From assembly GCA_029946105.1 (NCBI GenBank), contig JAQSDW010000065.1, positions 1 through 52,968 on the forward strand: a stretch of 52,968 nt of DNA, read 5' to 3'. The notes beneath the pieces were generated by a model. It was not told the origin of the DNA. It made no database searches and saw nothing but the letters and a program-made list of their open reading frames with translations. This stretch comes from Reyranella sp. (lineage in GTDB: Bacteria > Pseudomonadota > Alphaproteobacteria > Reyranellales > Reyranellaceae). A program made the translations under genes and the position numbers. Each line of letters opens with the position of its first letter. Positions within the stretch are counted from its first letter, which is position 1. Below are positions 7,163-15,173 of the stretch, piece by piece.

Positions 7163-8143
7163 TCACCCGTGCTGCGCCTGCTCCGCGCGCCGCCAGGTGG
7201 CAGGTGCTGCGCCGAACTTCTTCTTGAACGCCCGGGAGAACGCGGCCTCCGATTCATATCCGACCTGTTCGGCGATCCGAACCAGCGGATCACCGCTGTC
7301 ACGCAGTTTCTGAGCGGCGACCTGAAGGCGCCAATCGGCGAGATAGTGCATCGGCGCCATGCCGATCACACGCGTGAACCTTTCGGCGAGGCCGGAGCGG
7401 GATATTCCAACCTCGCGGCCGAGTTCGTCGACGCTCCAGCCATGGACGATGTTTGCATGCATGAGCCCCAACGCCCTGGAAACAGCCGGATCGCGCAGGC
7501 CGGCAAGCCAGCCGGTTTGCCCGTCGGGGATTCCTTGCACGTACTGCCGCACGGCCTCGACGAACAACAGCTCTGAAAGCTTGGAGAGGACCGCCGTGGA
7601 ACCGGTCCGTCCGCTCGCGACTTCATATGCCGCGTACTGGAACGTCGAACGGATCCAGTCTGCCGCGGGCGTGTCGTCCACCTTCAGGATCATCGCCGAG
7701 GGCAATGTAGAGACGATCGGATTGGCAAGACCGCTGTCGCAGCCCAGGAAGCCGCACACCATGTGGACCCTGTCCCCACCACCGCCGTGGAGAACCGTCT
7801 GAACCATCTTGTCTCCCTCGGGCACGATGATGGAGGCGGCCGAGACCGGGGGCAGGCTTATATCGCTGCCCATCAGGTAAAGATCGTTGTGGGGAAAGAT
7901 CACGACTTCGCCGCGGCGGACCTGCTGCCGCCGACCTTTGGGCTCGGCGACATAAAGCTCGCCGTCGACGACGTAATGATAGGGAATGAGATGGGCCGCC
8001 GCCCCGAGAAAGGGCGCGCAGTGCTCCGGCGACATCTGGCCGATCATGCACCAGGGCGCCGAGAACTCGGCGTTGAGGAACACGCCGCTGCTGAGACGGG
8101 AAACGCGCAGAATGTCCGACAACGCATCCATTGGGGCATCCAT
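7163..8143 (-). CDS. AraC family regulator with cupin sensor domain
   Basis: A 326-aa regulator. Residues about 15-200 form a cupin_6-type effector domain (S-A-P-W-C...Y-H-Y-V-V-D-G-E-L). The C-terminus holds two helix-turn-helix motifs: V-D-E-L-G-R-E-V-G-I-S-R-S-G-L-A-E-R-F and R-I-A-E-Q-V-G-Y-E-S-E-A-A-F-S-R-A-F-K-K. Such proteins activate neighbouring oxidoreductase or catabolic genes. It is divergent from the diiron protein gene (8278), leaving a 134-base shared promoter region, so that gene is the likely target. ATG 8143 is preferred over the GTG just before it. Confidence 0.88.
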   Translation of the reverse strand: MDAPMDALSDILRVSRLSSGVFLNAEFSAPWCMIGQMSPEHCAPFLGAAAHLIPYHYVVDGELYVAEPKGRRQQVRRGEVVIFPHNDLYLMGSDISLPPVSAASIIVPEGDKMVQTVLHGGGGDRVHMVCGFLGCDSGLANPIVSTLPSAMILKVDDTPAADWIRSTFQYAAYEVASGRTGSTAVLSKLSELLFVEAVRQYVQGIPDGQTGWLAGLRDPAVSRALGLMHANIVHGWSVDELGREVGISRSGLAERFTRVIGMAPMHYLADWRLQVAAQKLRDSGDPLVRIAEQVGYESEAAFSRAFKKKFGAAPATWRRAEQAQHG

Positions 8144-8277
8144 CACGCGGCTTTTCGTTTGGAGGATTCGTCAATTCTTCCAGCGTCCGGATCATAGCGG
8201 GACCGGCCCCCCGGAGATACATCCGCCCTCACAGCACGGGTTATCCGTAACCGTGACACAACCGGATGGAGACAGAC

Positions 8278-9222
8278 ATGAACGCGATCATTCCGAACGC
8301 CATCGTTTCCCTGGCCGATACCGCAAGATACGCGCGGACCATCGCAGCCTCCAAGGCCGTGCGCTGGGACATCGACAAGGACGTCATCAAGGGGCGAGCC
8401 TTCGACGCCGCCAAGAAATACCTGCCCGACGGCCTGTCGCTGGTCCGGGAAATGGCGCTTTCCGAGGCCGAGATGCGCTTCGCCAGCCAGATCCAGGGCC
8501 GCACCTACGCCAACGTCTTCGGCCTGGTCGAGCGCTTCATCACGGCGAAGCTCATCGACGTGAGCCGGGAGCACACGCTGGGCGACCAGAACGCGCTCGA
8601 GGCGCTGGTTCGGTTCAGCGACGAAGAGATCAAGCACCAGATCCTCTTCCGGCGTATCGAGGCGATGATGGCCGAGACGATGCCGGCGGGCTATCGCTTC
8701 GATGTCGATCCCGACGCGGTTGCGCACGCCGTCCTCGCCAAGAGCACCTGGTCTGTGCTCGTGCTCACCCTTCACATCGAGCTGTTCGTGCAGCTCCACT
8801 ATCGGGAGAGCATCGAACCGGACAGCGGACTCTCCGACCTGTTCAAGGATGTGTTTCTCTTCCACTGGAAGGACGAGGCCCAGCACTCGGTTCTCGATGA
8901 GCTCGAGTTGAAGCGCCACGACGCAACGCTCTCCCGGGAAGAACGCGACCGGGCGGTTGGCGAGTTCATCGAGCTGGTGGTGGCCGTCGATTCGATCCTG
9001 CAGGTGCAGGCCAAGGCGGATGCGGCCTACTTCGGCATGAACTGCGGACGAGTGCTGCAGCAGGCCGAGGTCGAGCAGGTCGGCCGGCACTTCCTGAAGG
9101 CCTATCGCTGGCAGTACATCTTCTCGGGTGCCGGCCATCCGCGCTTTCAGGGCATCGTGAGGGGCCTGATCGGCGCGGACCAGATGATGCGCATCGAGGC
9201 GGCCCTCGGCACGCTCGTTTGA
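8278..9222 (+). CDS. Ferritin-like diiron oxygenase-type protein
   Basis: A 314-aa mostly helical protein with carboxylate/His motifs expected of a ferritin-like diiron site: V-E-R-F-I-T, D-E-E-I-K-H, H-I-E-L-F-V-Q-L-H and K-D-E-A-Q-H. The spacing (ExxH in two helix pairs) resembles AurF-like or other diiron N-oxygenase/hydroxylase proteins, but the exact family is not certain. ATG 8278 has GGAG six bases upstream; an ATG at 8266 is weaker. It is divergent from an AraC regulator that probably controls it. No ferredoxin or reductase partner is adjacent. Confidence 0.7.
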   Translation: MNAIIPNAIVSLADTARYARTIAASKAVRWDIDKDVIKGRAFDAAKKYLPDGLSLVREMALSEAEMRFASQIQGRTYANVFGLVERFITAKLIDVSREHTLGDQNALEALVRFSDEEIKHQILFRRIEAMMAETMPAGYRFDVDPDAVAHAVLAKSTWSVLVLTLHIELFVQLHYRESIEPDSGLSDLFKDVFLFHWKDEAQHSVLDELELKRHDATLSREERDRAVGEFIELVVAVDSILQVQAKADAAYFGMNCGRVLQQAEVEQVGRHFLKAYRWQYIFSGAGHPRFQGIVRGLIGADQMMRIEAALGTLV

Positions 9223-9276
9223 TCGCACGCTCGTTCGATCCGAGGCGGATTCCGTTCCCGGCCGGCCTGCACCCCA

Positions 9277-9300
9277 GGTCGCGCCGGGCGCCTTGCGACC
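9277..9300. terminator. Weak hairpin between convergent genes
   Basis: GGTCGC (9277-9282) can pair with GCGACC (9295-9300) in the 79-base gap between the diiron gene and the convergent DUF2218 gene. There is no T-run. It may help end transcription, but the evidence is weak. Confidence 0.25.
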
Positions 9301-9301
9301 G

Positions 9302-9691
9302 CTACGCGTCCTGCCAGTTGAACGGCAGCGGCGCTTCGCGAAAGGCGAAGCGGTCGAGATGGCGGGCGACGGCGCCCTTGAGCCCTTCCAGTTGGCCCGG
9401 CGAACTCGCCGCCAGGCGGCATTCGATCGCGCCGTCGTGCGCCAGCAATTCCAAGGTCGCATCGCCCGGCCACTCCGCGCCGCGCGCGTTGCGCGGAAAG
9501 ACTACCGTGCCCTTGGTCTCGTCGAAGGTGACGGCAAGGTTGTAGGTCCAGTGCTTGCAGAGCTGCTGGAGGTAGCGGCTGGCGTGCGCGGTCGGCACGC
9601 GTGCGGTGCTGCTGGTGGCCATGGCTGCTCCATCGGGCAAGGGTCCGGGAAGGCCGAGCTGCTTTCGCAGTATCTCGAGTCGCGTGGTCAT
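9302..9691 (-). CDS. DUF2218 domain protein
   Basis: A 129-aa protein whose core (A-R-V-P-T-A-H-A-S-R-Y-L-Q-Q-L-C-K-H-W, then G-T-V-V-F-P and the final F-N-W) matches DUF2218. In many alphaproteobacteria this domain occurs beside or fused to siderophore-interacting ferric reductases. Its start ATG shares its A with the TGA of the PadR gene upstream (TGATG), so the two are translationally coupled. Coupling to a His-rich PadR regulator suggests a role in iron or nickel homeostasis, which is inference. Confidence 0.82.
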   Translation of the reverse strand: MTTRLEILRKQLGLPGPLPDGAAMATSSTARVPTAHASRYLQQLCKHWTYNLAVTFDETKGTVVFPRNARGAEWPGDATLELLAHDGAIECRLAASSPGQLEGLKGAVARHLDRFAFREAPLPFNWQDA

Positions 9692-10311
9692 CACAGGCGC
9701 TCGATCTTCTGCGCGGCGTCATCGAGGATCGAGGCCACCTGGTGAAGCGTCTCGGTCTTGGCGTCGCCGCTCTCGAGGCGCGAGATCAGCACCATCTTGA
9801 GGTTCTGCATCGCCCGGCGGATCGGGCCGCCATCGCTGCGTTCGCGCGCCGTGGCGAGCTCGGCGAGGCGGGCGAACAGCGCGTCCACTTCGACTTTCTT
9901 TGCCACGAGCAACTGGGTGCCATCGGCAGTCGCCGCGAAGGCCTTGCGTGCGCCGCCGGAAGCCGCCTCTTCGATCTGGCCCATCTCGTGCAGCATGGTG
10001 AGCGTCGGGTAAACGACGCCGGGGCTCGGCACATAGAAGCCGCCGGTCAGTTCCTCGATCGCGCGGATGAGTTCGTAGCCGTGCCGCGGCTGGTCGGCGA
10101 TCAGTTTCAGCAGGACGAGGCGAAGCTCGTTCGAATCGAAGACCCGACGGCGCCGGCCGCCCCGACCCTCCTCGGGCCCGCGCCAGTCGCCGCGGCCGAA
10201 GCCGTGCCGCTCGCCGCGGGGTCCGAAGTGACGGCCCTCATGGCGGCCGGAGTGGTGCCCGGGATGATGATCCTGCCGGCCGTGGCCGTACGAGTGATGA
10301 GAAGAATGCAT
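9691..10311 (-). CDS. PadR family repressor with His-rich N-terminus (YqjI-like)
   Basis: A 206-aa regulator. Residues 1-50 are very rich in His, Gly and Arg (M-H-S-S-H-H-S-Y-G-H-G...), a likely metal-binding tail. Residues about 57-140 are a PadR winged helix: E-L-R-L-V-L-L-K-L-I-A...R-H-G-Y-E-L-I-R-A-I...P-S-P-G-V-V-Y-P-T-L-T-M-L. This is the plan of E. coli YqjI, a nickel-sensitive repressor of a ferric-siderophore reductase gene. ATG 10311 follows TGAGGT; the frame extends nine codons further but with a poorer site. It is likely autoregulated through the palindromes upstream. Confidence 0.85.
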   Translation of the reverse strand: MHSSHHSYGHGRQDHHPGHHSGRHEGRHFGPRGERHGFGRGDWRGPEEGRGGRRRRVFDSNELRLVLLKLIADQPRHGYELIRAIEELTGGFYVPSPGVVYPTLTMLHEMGQIEEAASGGARKAFAATADGTQLLVAKKVEVDALFARLAELATARERSDGGPIRRAMQNLKMVLISRLESGDAKTETLHQVASILDDAAQKIERL

Positions 10312-10338
10312 TGAATACCTCAGTATGTGTTTAGACAT

Positions 10339-10373
10339 GTATAAGATATATCTTGATACAGTTAAATATCAAG
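10339..10373. promoter_or_regulatory. Palindromic operator region of the PadR-DUF2218 operon
   Basis: A perfect 12-bp palindrome AAGATATATCTT (10343-10354) sits inside a near-perfect 21-bp dyad, GTAT...ATAC (10339-10359, one extra base). A second inverted repeat, CTTGATA (10352-10358) with TATCAAG (10367-10373), overlaps it. The patch is sharply AT-rich in GC-rich surroundings. On the minus strand TTGATA and TATATC lie 16 bases apart, as a promoter would. This fits autorepression by the adjacent PadR protein. Confidence 0.6.
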
Positions 10374-10520
10374 TGATCATCCGAAATGCCTCAATCTTTC
10401 CTTAATTGCCGAGGGGCACGCAGACGTCGTCCCCTTCTCGATCGGCCTATTGATTCCTATTATAGATTCCAATATTCCTATCAACACTGGCAATTTGCCG
10501 AAGGAAAGGAGACCGGAACC

Positions 10521-10643
10521 ATGTCCGCACAACCCTGGCACCGTGGCACCCCCGAGCGCGATCCGGCCGAGCTGGCCGAGGAATCGGCACGCCGCCGCGC
10601 CGAAGCGGCGCTCGAAGACTGGGCGCGCAAGCCGATGACCTAA
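10521..10643 (+). CDS. Small hypothetical protein (40 aa)
   Basis: The sequence M-S-A-Q-P-W-H-R-G-T-P-E-R-D is followed by an Ala/Glu/Arg-rich helix and ends K-P-M-T. AGGAG lies nine bases upstream of the ATG, which is good support for translation. It shares the reading frame with the HTH coding frame downstream, separated only by the TAA at 10641-10643. It could be an independent small protein or the severed head of one larger gene. The function is unknown. Confidence 0.5.
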   Translation: MSAQPWHRGTPERDPAELAEESARRRAEAALEDWARKPMT

Positions 10644-10793
10644 AATCCCATCAACAATCCACCGGGCAGCCCGCAGCCGCAGGCAAAGACCGCGGCCGCG
10701 GCCGACAGGCTGACCCCGGCGCTGGAGCGCGCGCTCGCCAATCCGCGGCGGCTGAACACGCCGCGCCGCCAGCAGGCCGCCTTCCTGCGCCAG

Positions 10794-11225
10794 GTGCCGC
10801 GCTGCGCGACGATCGCCGAGGCGGCCGTCTGCGCCGGCGTCAACCGTGGCACGCTCTATCGCTGGCGCGCCCGCGATCCGCGCTTCGCCGCGAAGTGGGA
10901 CGCCGCCGTCGCCTGCCACGCCGCAGAGGTCTCCGGCAACATCGCGCTGGAAGCGAACAGGGTGGAGCTCCAGCCGGTGTTCTATCGCGGCAAGCAGATC
11001 GGCGAGCGGCGGCGGCTCAACATGCGGCTGCTGATCCACGTCCAGACTCGCCTCGATGCCGATCGCCGCCGCGCCGAGGATCGCATCGAGCGTCGCGAGC
11101 TGCTCGTGCTGCGGGCCGAACTGGCGGAGCGGAATTTTAAAATGCGACGTTTGGCGACTCCTGCCGCGACGCCTGTTGTGCCGGAAATGTGCAGCGAAGA
11201 CCTGGGCTTACCCGCCGCCGCGTGA
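10794..11225 (+). CDS. Helix-turn-helix protein, terminase-small-subunit-like; start unclear
   Basis: The frame encodes a clear HTH: A-T-I-A-E-A-A-V-C-A-G-V-N-R-G-T-L-Y-R-W-R-A-R-D-P-R-F, like the homeodomain-type small-terminase relatives found scattered in Rhodospirillales genomes. The first helix (R-R-Q-Q-A-A-F-L-R) lies before the GTG at 10794, and the frame is open back to the TAA at 10641-10643 with no ATG, GTG or TTG between. So either a non-standard start (CTG) is used, or an upstream ATG (10635 or 10521) has been cut off by the TAA. It may be a pseudogene. Nothing else is seen in 11226-11292. Confidence 0.45.
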   Translation: MPRCATIAEAAVCAGVNRGTLYRWRARDPRFAAKWDAAVACHAAEVSGNIALEANRVELQPVFYRGKQIGERRRLNMRLLIHVQTRLDADRRRAEDRIERRELLVLRAELAERNFKMRRLATPAATPVVPEMCSEDLGLPAAA

Positions 11226-11292
11226 CTCCGGAAACCGTGCGAAAAGCGTGACTCCGTTGCAGCCCCAACAAGGTGTCCCGCGGTCCGTTGAG

Positions 11293-12519
11293 TCAGTTCC
11301 CCTTCAGGATCTTTGCCGCCGCGTCGGTGAAGACCTGGCAGCCCAGCACGATGTCGGCATCGTCGGTGTTTTCGGTGAAGTGATGCGAGATGCCGCCGAT
11401 CGAGGGCACGAACATCATGGCCGCCGGAATCTTGAGGCCGATCACCTGCGCGTCGTGGCCGGCGCCGGACGGCATGCGCACATGCTTCGCCGGTGCGTGC
11501 GCCATGGCCGACTCCTCGATGGCGTCGAGGAAGCGGCTGTCCATCACCAGCGGCATGGTGCGAGAGAGGTTCACGCACTCCACCGTGCACGGGCCCTTCT
11601 TCTGGTGGTCGGCGACGATCTCCATCAGCTTGGCCTCGAAGGCCTGCAGGACCTTGATGTCGGCGTCGCGGAACTGGAGGACCATCTCGGCCCTGCCGGG
11701 GACGATCGCGGGCGCGCCGGGCTCGATCGACATCTTGCCGACCGTCCACACGCTCCTCGGGCCGGAGACCGCGGGGAACTTGTCCATCACGTCGTTGTAG
11801 AGCCGCATCATCGCGGCGCCGGCATCCTTGCGGATCGGCATCGGCGTCGTGCCGGCATGGTTCTGGATGCCGCCGAAGATCAGGCGGAACTGCATGATGC
11901 CGACGATGGCCGTCACGATGCCGATGCGCTGCTCGCCCGCTTCGAGGAGACCGCCCTGCTCGATATGGGCCTCGAGATAGCCGCGGTACCTGCCCTCTTC
12001 CAGGTGCTCGCGCGGCACGCCTTCGAGCCCGGCCGCCTTCAGCGCCTCGCGCATCGGCGTGCCCTCGTCGCGGTGCCTGGCCTTGTCGATGTCGGCGTCG
12101 GAAAACAGGCCGACAAAGGAGCGGCTGCCGGTCATCTGGCCCCAATGGCCTTCCTCGTCGGCCCACGAGGCGACGTCGACGGCGAGATGCGCCGTATCAG
12201 GGTCCTCGGCCAGCGCGCGGGCGACTTCGAGGCCGTAGATCACGCCCATCACGCCGTCGAGCCAGCCGCCGCGCGGCTGGGTGTCGGAGTGCGAGCCGAT
12301 CAGCAGGCGCGGGCCGGTCTTGGGACTCTTGCCGATCACCGTGCCGATGCCGTCGATCACCGGCTCGAGCCCGGCCTCTTTCATGCGTCCCGCCAGCCAG
12401 TGCCGGCTCTCGACATCCTGCGGCGACAGGTGCGGGCGATGGACGCCGGTCTGGTAGCGGCCGAAATCGGCGATGCGACGCAGATCGGCCAGCAGTCTTT
12501 CACCGTTGATCCTGGGCAT
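11293..12519 (-). CDS. M20 family Zn-dependent hydantoinase/carbamoylase
   Basis: A 408-aa metallohydrolase of the N-carbamoyl-amino-acid hydrolase/allantoate amidohydrolase group. Metal ligands are visible: H77-S-D79 in I-G-S-H-S-D-T, bridging D88, and E-E at 122-123 (D-E-E-G-H-W-G). A-H-I-E-Q-G-G-L-L-E follows in the dimerisation part, and the late S-G-A-G-H-D-A-Q segment carries the last His. These enzymes hydrolyse ureido or amide bonds in the cytoplasm. It lies nine bases after the first of two amidase genes, in one operon. The likely role is stepwise breakdown of an amide or ureide nitrogen source. Confidence 0.88.
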   Translation of the reverse strand: MPRINGERLLADLRRIADFGRYQTGVHRPHLSPQDVESRHWLAGRMKEAGLEPVIDGIGTVIGKSPKTGPRLLIGSHSDTQPRGGWLDGVMGVIYGLEVARALAEDPDTAHLAVDVASWADEEGHWGQMTGSRSFVGLFSDADIDKARHRDEGTPMREALKAAGLEGVPREHLEEGRYRGYLEAHIEQGGLLEAGEQRIGIVTAIVGIMQFRLIFGGIQNHAGTTPMPIRKDAGAAMMRLYNDVMDKFPAVSGPRSVWTVGKMSIEPGAPAIVPGRAEMVLQFRDADIKVLQAFEAKLMEIVADHQKKGPCTVECVNLSRTMPLVMDSRFLDAIEESAMAHAPAKHVRMPSGAGHDAQVIGLKIPAAMMFVPSIGGISHHFTENTDDADIVLGCQVFTDAAAKILKGN

Positions 12520-12528
12520 GTCGTGACC

Positions 12529-13812
12529 TCAGTCGAGATGCGCCGCGACCCACGCGGCGGTGGAGAACAGGCGGTCGTCGGCGTGGCGCAAGCCGACGAG
12601 CTGGAGGCCGAGCGGCAGACCCTTCGAGCCGGTGCCGGCCGGCAACGTGACGCAGGGCGTATGGGCGAGCGTCCAGATCGAGTTGAACACGGGGTCGCCG
12701 GTGAAGGCGATGCCCTCGGGAGCCTCGCCCGGCGCGCTCGGCGTCAGCAGCACGTCGACCTTGTCGAACAGGGAATCGACATGGGCGCGGAAGGCCACGG
12801 CCTTGCGCTGGGCCGCGACATAGCGTTCGAAGCTGACGGCGAGGCCGCGCTTCATCGGCCCGTCCTTGATCTCGGCGCTCATCTTGTCGGGATTGCGCAG
12901 CCGCTCGTCGGCATAGTTGCGCACGCTCTCCCAGCCGGTGATGGCCGCATGGTCGTCGATGATGTCGCGGTACTCGGGCGCGAAGCTCACATCGACGATG
13001 CTGGCGCCCTTGGACGAAAGCACGGTCGCGGCGCGGTCCAGCAGCGCCACCGTGTCGGGCAGCGCCTTGTCCCACACTGGCGAGCGGCAGAAGCCGATGC
13101 GCGGCGCGGACGCCTTGTGGTCGCCCCTCCTGTAGCCAATCGCCACAGGCGGAAGCTTGAGCACGACGCCGCGGAACAGTGCGATGTCGTCCAGCGTGCG
13201 GGCCATCAGGCCCAGCGTGTCGACCGAGTGGCACTGCATCTTGATGCCGACGCGGTTGAAGTCGCCGTAGGTCGGCTTGTAGCCGATCACGCCGCAATAG
13301 GCCGCGGGCCGGATCACCGAGCCGCCGGTCTGCGTGCCGAAAGCGAGCGGCACCTGGCCGTCGGCCACCGCGGCGGCCGAGCCGGACGAAGAACCGCCCG
13401 GCGTGTGGGCCGCGTTGTGCGGGTTGGTGGTGGCGCCGGCATGGCGGTTGGCGAACTCGGTCGTCACCGTCTTGCCCATGATCACGGCATTGGCGGTCCG
13501 GCAGAGCGCCACGCAGGCGGCATCGCCGAACGGCACCTTGCCTTCGAAGATCGGCGAGTTGTGGCCGGTCGGCATGTCGTACGTGTCGATTATGTCTTTT
13601 ATGCCGACGGGAATGCCCCGCAGCAGGCCGCCCTTGGTGGCATCGGCTGCCTGCGCTTGTGCGATCGCCTTGCCGGGATCGAGATGGGCCCACGCCTTCA
13701 CGACGCCGTCGCGCTCGGCGATGCGATCGAGACAGTCGCGCACAAGCTTTTCGGAAGTGAGCGTGCCGGCCTCGATGGCGGCGACTGCTTCGGTGGCAGA
13801 GAGCGGCTTCAT
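12529..13812 (-). CDS. Amidase signature family enzyme
   Basis: A 427-aa amidase. The Ser-cisSer-Lys triad is visible: K72 in V-G-I-K-D-I-I-D, the G-G-S-S-S-G-S loop around 139-145, and nucleophile S165 in T-Q-T-G-G-S-V-I-R-P-A. It is a close paralogue of the upstream amidase, overlapping it by four bases (ATGA). The family cleaves amide bonds; the specific substrate cannot be read from the sequence. With the carbamoylase downstream it forms a three-gene hydrolase operon. Confidence 0.9.
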   Translation of the reverse strand: MKPLSATEAVAAIEAGTLTSEKLVRDCLDRIAERDGVVKAWAHLDPGKAIAQAQAADATKGGLLRGIPVGIKDIIDTYDMPTGHNSPIFEGKVPFGDAACVALCRTANAVIMGKTVTTEFANRHAGATTNPHNAAHTPGGSSSGSAAAVADGQVPLAFGTQTGGSVIRPAAYCGVIGYKPTYGDFNRVGIKMQCHSVDTLGLMARTLDDIALFRGVVLKLPPVAIGYRRGDHKASAPRIGFCRSPVWDKALPDTVALLDRAATVLSSKGASIVDVSFAPEYRDIIDDHAAITGWESVRNYADERLRNPDKMSAEIKDGPMKRGLAVSFERYVAAQRKAVAFRAHVDSLFDKVDVLLTPSAPGEAPEGIAFTGDPVFNSIWTLAHTPCVTLPAGTGSKGLPLGLQLVGLRHADDRLFSTAAWVAAHLD

Positions 13813-15089
13813 GACAGCGCTCCCTTCACCCAGGCGGCGATGTCGAGCAGGCGCGCATCCTCATGCTGACGGCCGACCAGTTGAATGCCGATGGGCAAGC
13901 CGGCCGGTCCCTTGGCAAAGGGCAGCGTCACGCAGGGCATCCAGAGGTAGGTCCACAGCAGGTTGAACGTGGCATCGCCGGTCCGTTCCAGACCGAGCGG
14001 CGCCTCACCCTTGGCCGGCGCCGTCAGGATGACGTCGATGTCGTCGAACAGTGCATCGACCGCCGCGCGTCCCGTATCGCCCAGCTTGCGGGCCGCGACC
14101 CAGGTCGCGTAGTCGATCTTCGACCCCACCTCGAGCTTGTCCTTCTTGAGGCTCTCGCTCAGCAGATGCGGGAAGCGGCGCGCCTCGTCGGCATGGGCGC
14201 GCGGGCCGTCGAAGGCGCTCAGCGTCTTCTGGCCGTCGCTCATGGCACGCACCGGCGCCGGCAGCTCGATCTCCTTCACCTGCGCACCCGCCTTGGCGAG
14301 CGCGGCGGCGGCATCGTTCACCGCCTTGGTGCCCTCAGCCGAGAGCTCGTCGCGGTGATGGGTGAAGCAGACGGCGATGCGCGGCGGCGAAGCGACCTTG
14401 GCGATCGGCGCGAAAGGGATCGCCATGAGGGCAGCACGGAACAGCGCGATATCCTCGATGCTGCGGGCATAGGCGCCGATCGTGTCGAGCCATTCGGTGT
14501 TGGCCTTCATGCCGGCGGTCGGGAAGTGGCCGTAGGTGGGCTTGTAGCCCACGACGCCGCAGAAGGCCGCCGGCCGGATCACCGAGCCGCCGGTCTGCGT
14601 GCCGGTGGCCAGCACGATCTGGAAGTCGGCCACGCCCGCGGCCGAGCCCGACGACGAGCCGCCCGGCGTGTGGGCGGGATTGTGCGGATTGCGGGTCGGA
14701 CCGGGATGCCGGTTGGCGAACTCGGTGGTCACCGTCTTGCCCAGCAGGATCGCACCGGCGTCCCGGGCAAGCGCAATGGTGGCGGCGGCGGCCAGCGGCT
14801 GGTGGGTCTTGTAGATGGGCGAGCCGTAGGTCGTCGGCTGGTCGACCGAATCGATGATGTCCTTCACGCCCATCGGGATGCCGTGCAGCAGCCCCTTGCG
14901 TGGACCGCGATCGAGCACCCTGGCGCGTTCGAGGGCAGCATCGCGGGCGAGATGCGACCAGGCGAGCACGTCGCCGTCGCGCTGATCGATGCGGTCGAGA
15001 TGGGCGCGCACGATGGCTTCGGCCGTCACCGCGCCGGAGTCGATCTGTTGCGCGAGTTCGGTGGCGGTGAGCGTGTTGGGCGTGGGCAT
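13809..15089 (-). CDS. Amidase signature family enzyme (paralogue)
   Basis: A 426-aa amidase with K76 (M-G-V-K-D-I-I-D), G-G-S-S-S-G-S (143-149) and S169 (T-Q-T-G-G-S-V-I-R-P-A). The two amidases share long identical blocks, so they arose by tandem duplication and have diverged, mainly in the region about 185-330 that shapes the substrate site. ATG 15089 is chosen because it lines up with the start of the paralogue. ATGs at 15098 and 15101 and a TTG at 15125 are possible. The promoter is shared with the divergent solute-receptor gene at 15174. Confidence 0.88.
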   Translation of the reverse strand: MPTPNTLTATELAQQIDSGAVTAEAIVRAHLDRIDQRDGDVLAWSHLARDAALERARVLDRGPRKGLLHGIPMGVKDIIDSVDQPTTYGSPIYKTHQPLAAAATIALARDAGAILLGKTVTTEFANRHPGPTRNPHNPAHTPGGSSSGSAAGVADFQIVLATGTQTGGSVIRPAAFCGVVGYKPTYGHFPTAGMKANTEWLDTIGAYARSIEDIALFRAALMAIPFAPIAKVASPPRIAVCFTHHRDELSAEGTKAVNDAAAALAKAGAQVKEIELPAPVRAMSDGQKTLSAFDGPRAHADEARRFPHLLSESLKKDKLEVGSKIDYATWVAARKLGDTGRAAVDALFDDIDVILTAPAKGEAPLGLERTGDATFNLLWTYLWMPCVTLPFAKGPAGLPIGIQLVGRQHEDARLLDIAAWVKGALS

Positions 15090-15173
15090 GGGCGCCATCA
15101 TGGCAGCAAGAAGCATGCCGCCCAAATGCTGGCGCGCTTCATGCTTCGTGTATCGGAACTCCGGAGGTTCCGC

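Noticed and set aside
11056-13869. 937-aa plus-strand open frame
   Set aside because: It is antisense to the carbamoylase and amidase genes and reads as His/Arg/Ala low complexity, a usual effect of high GC content.
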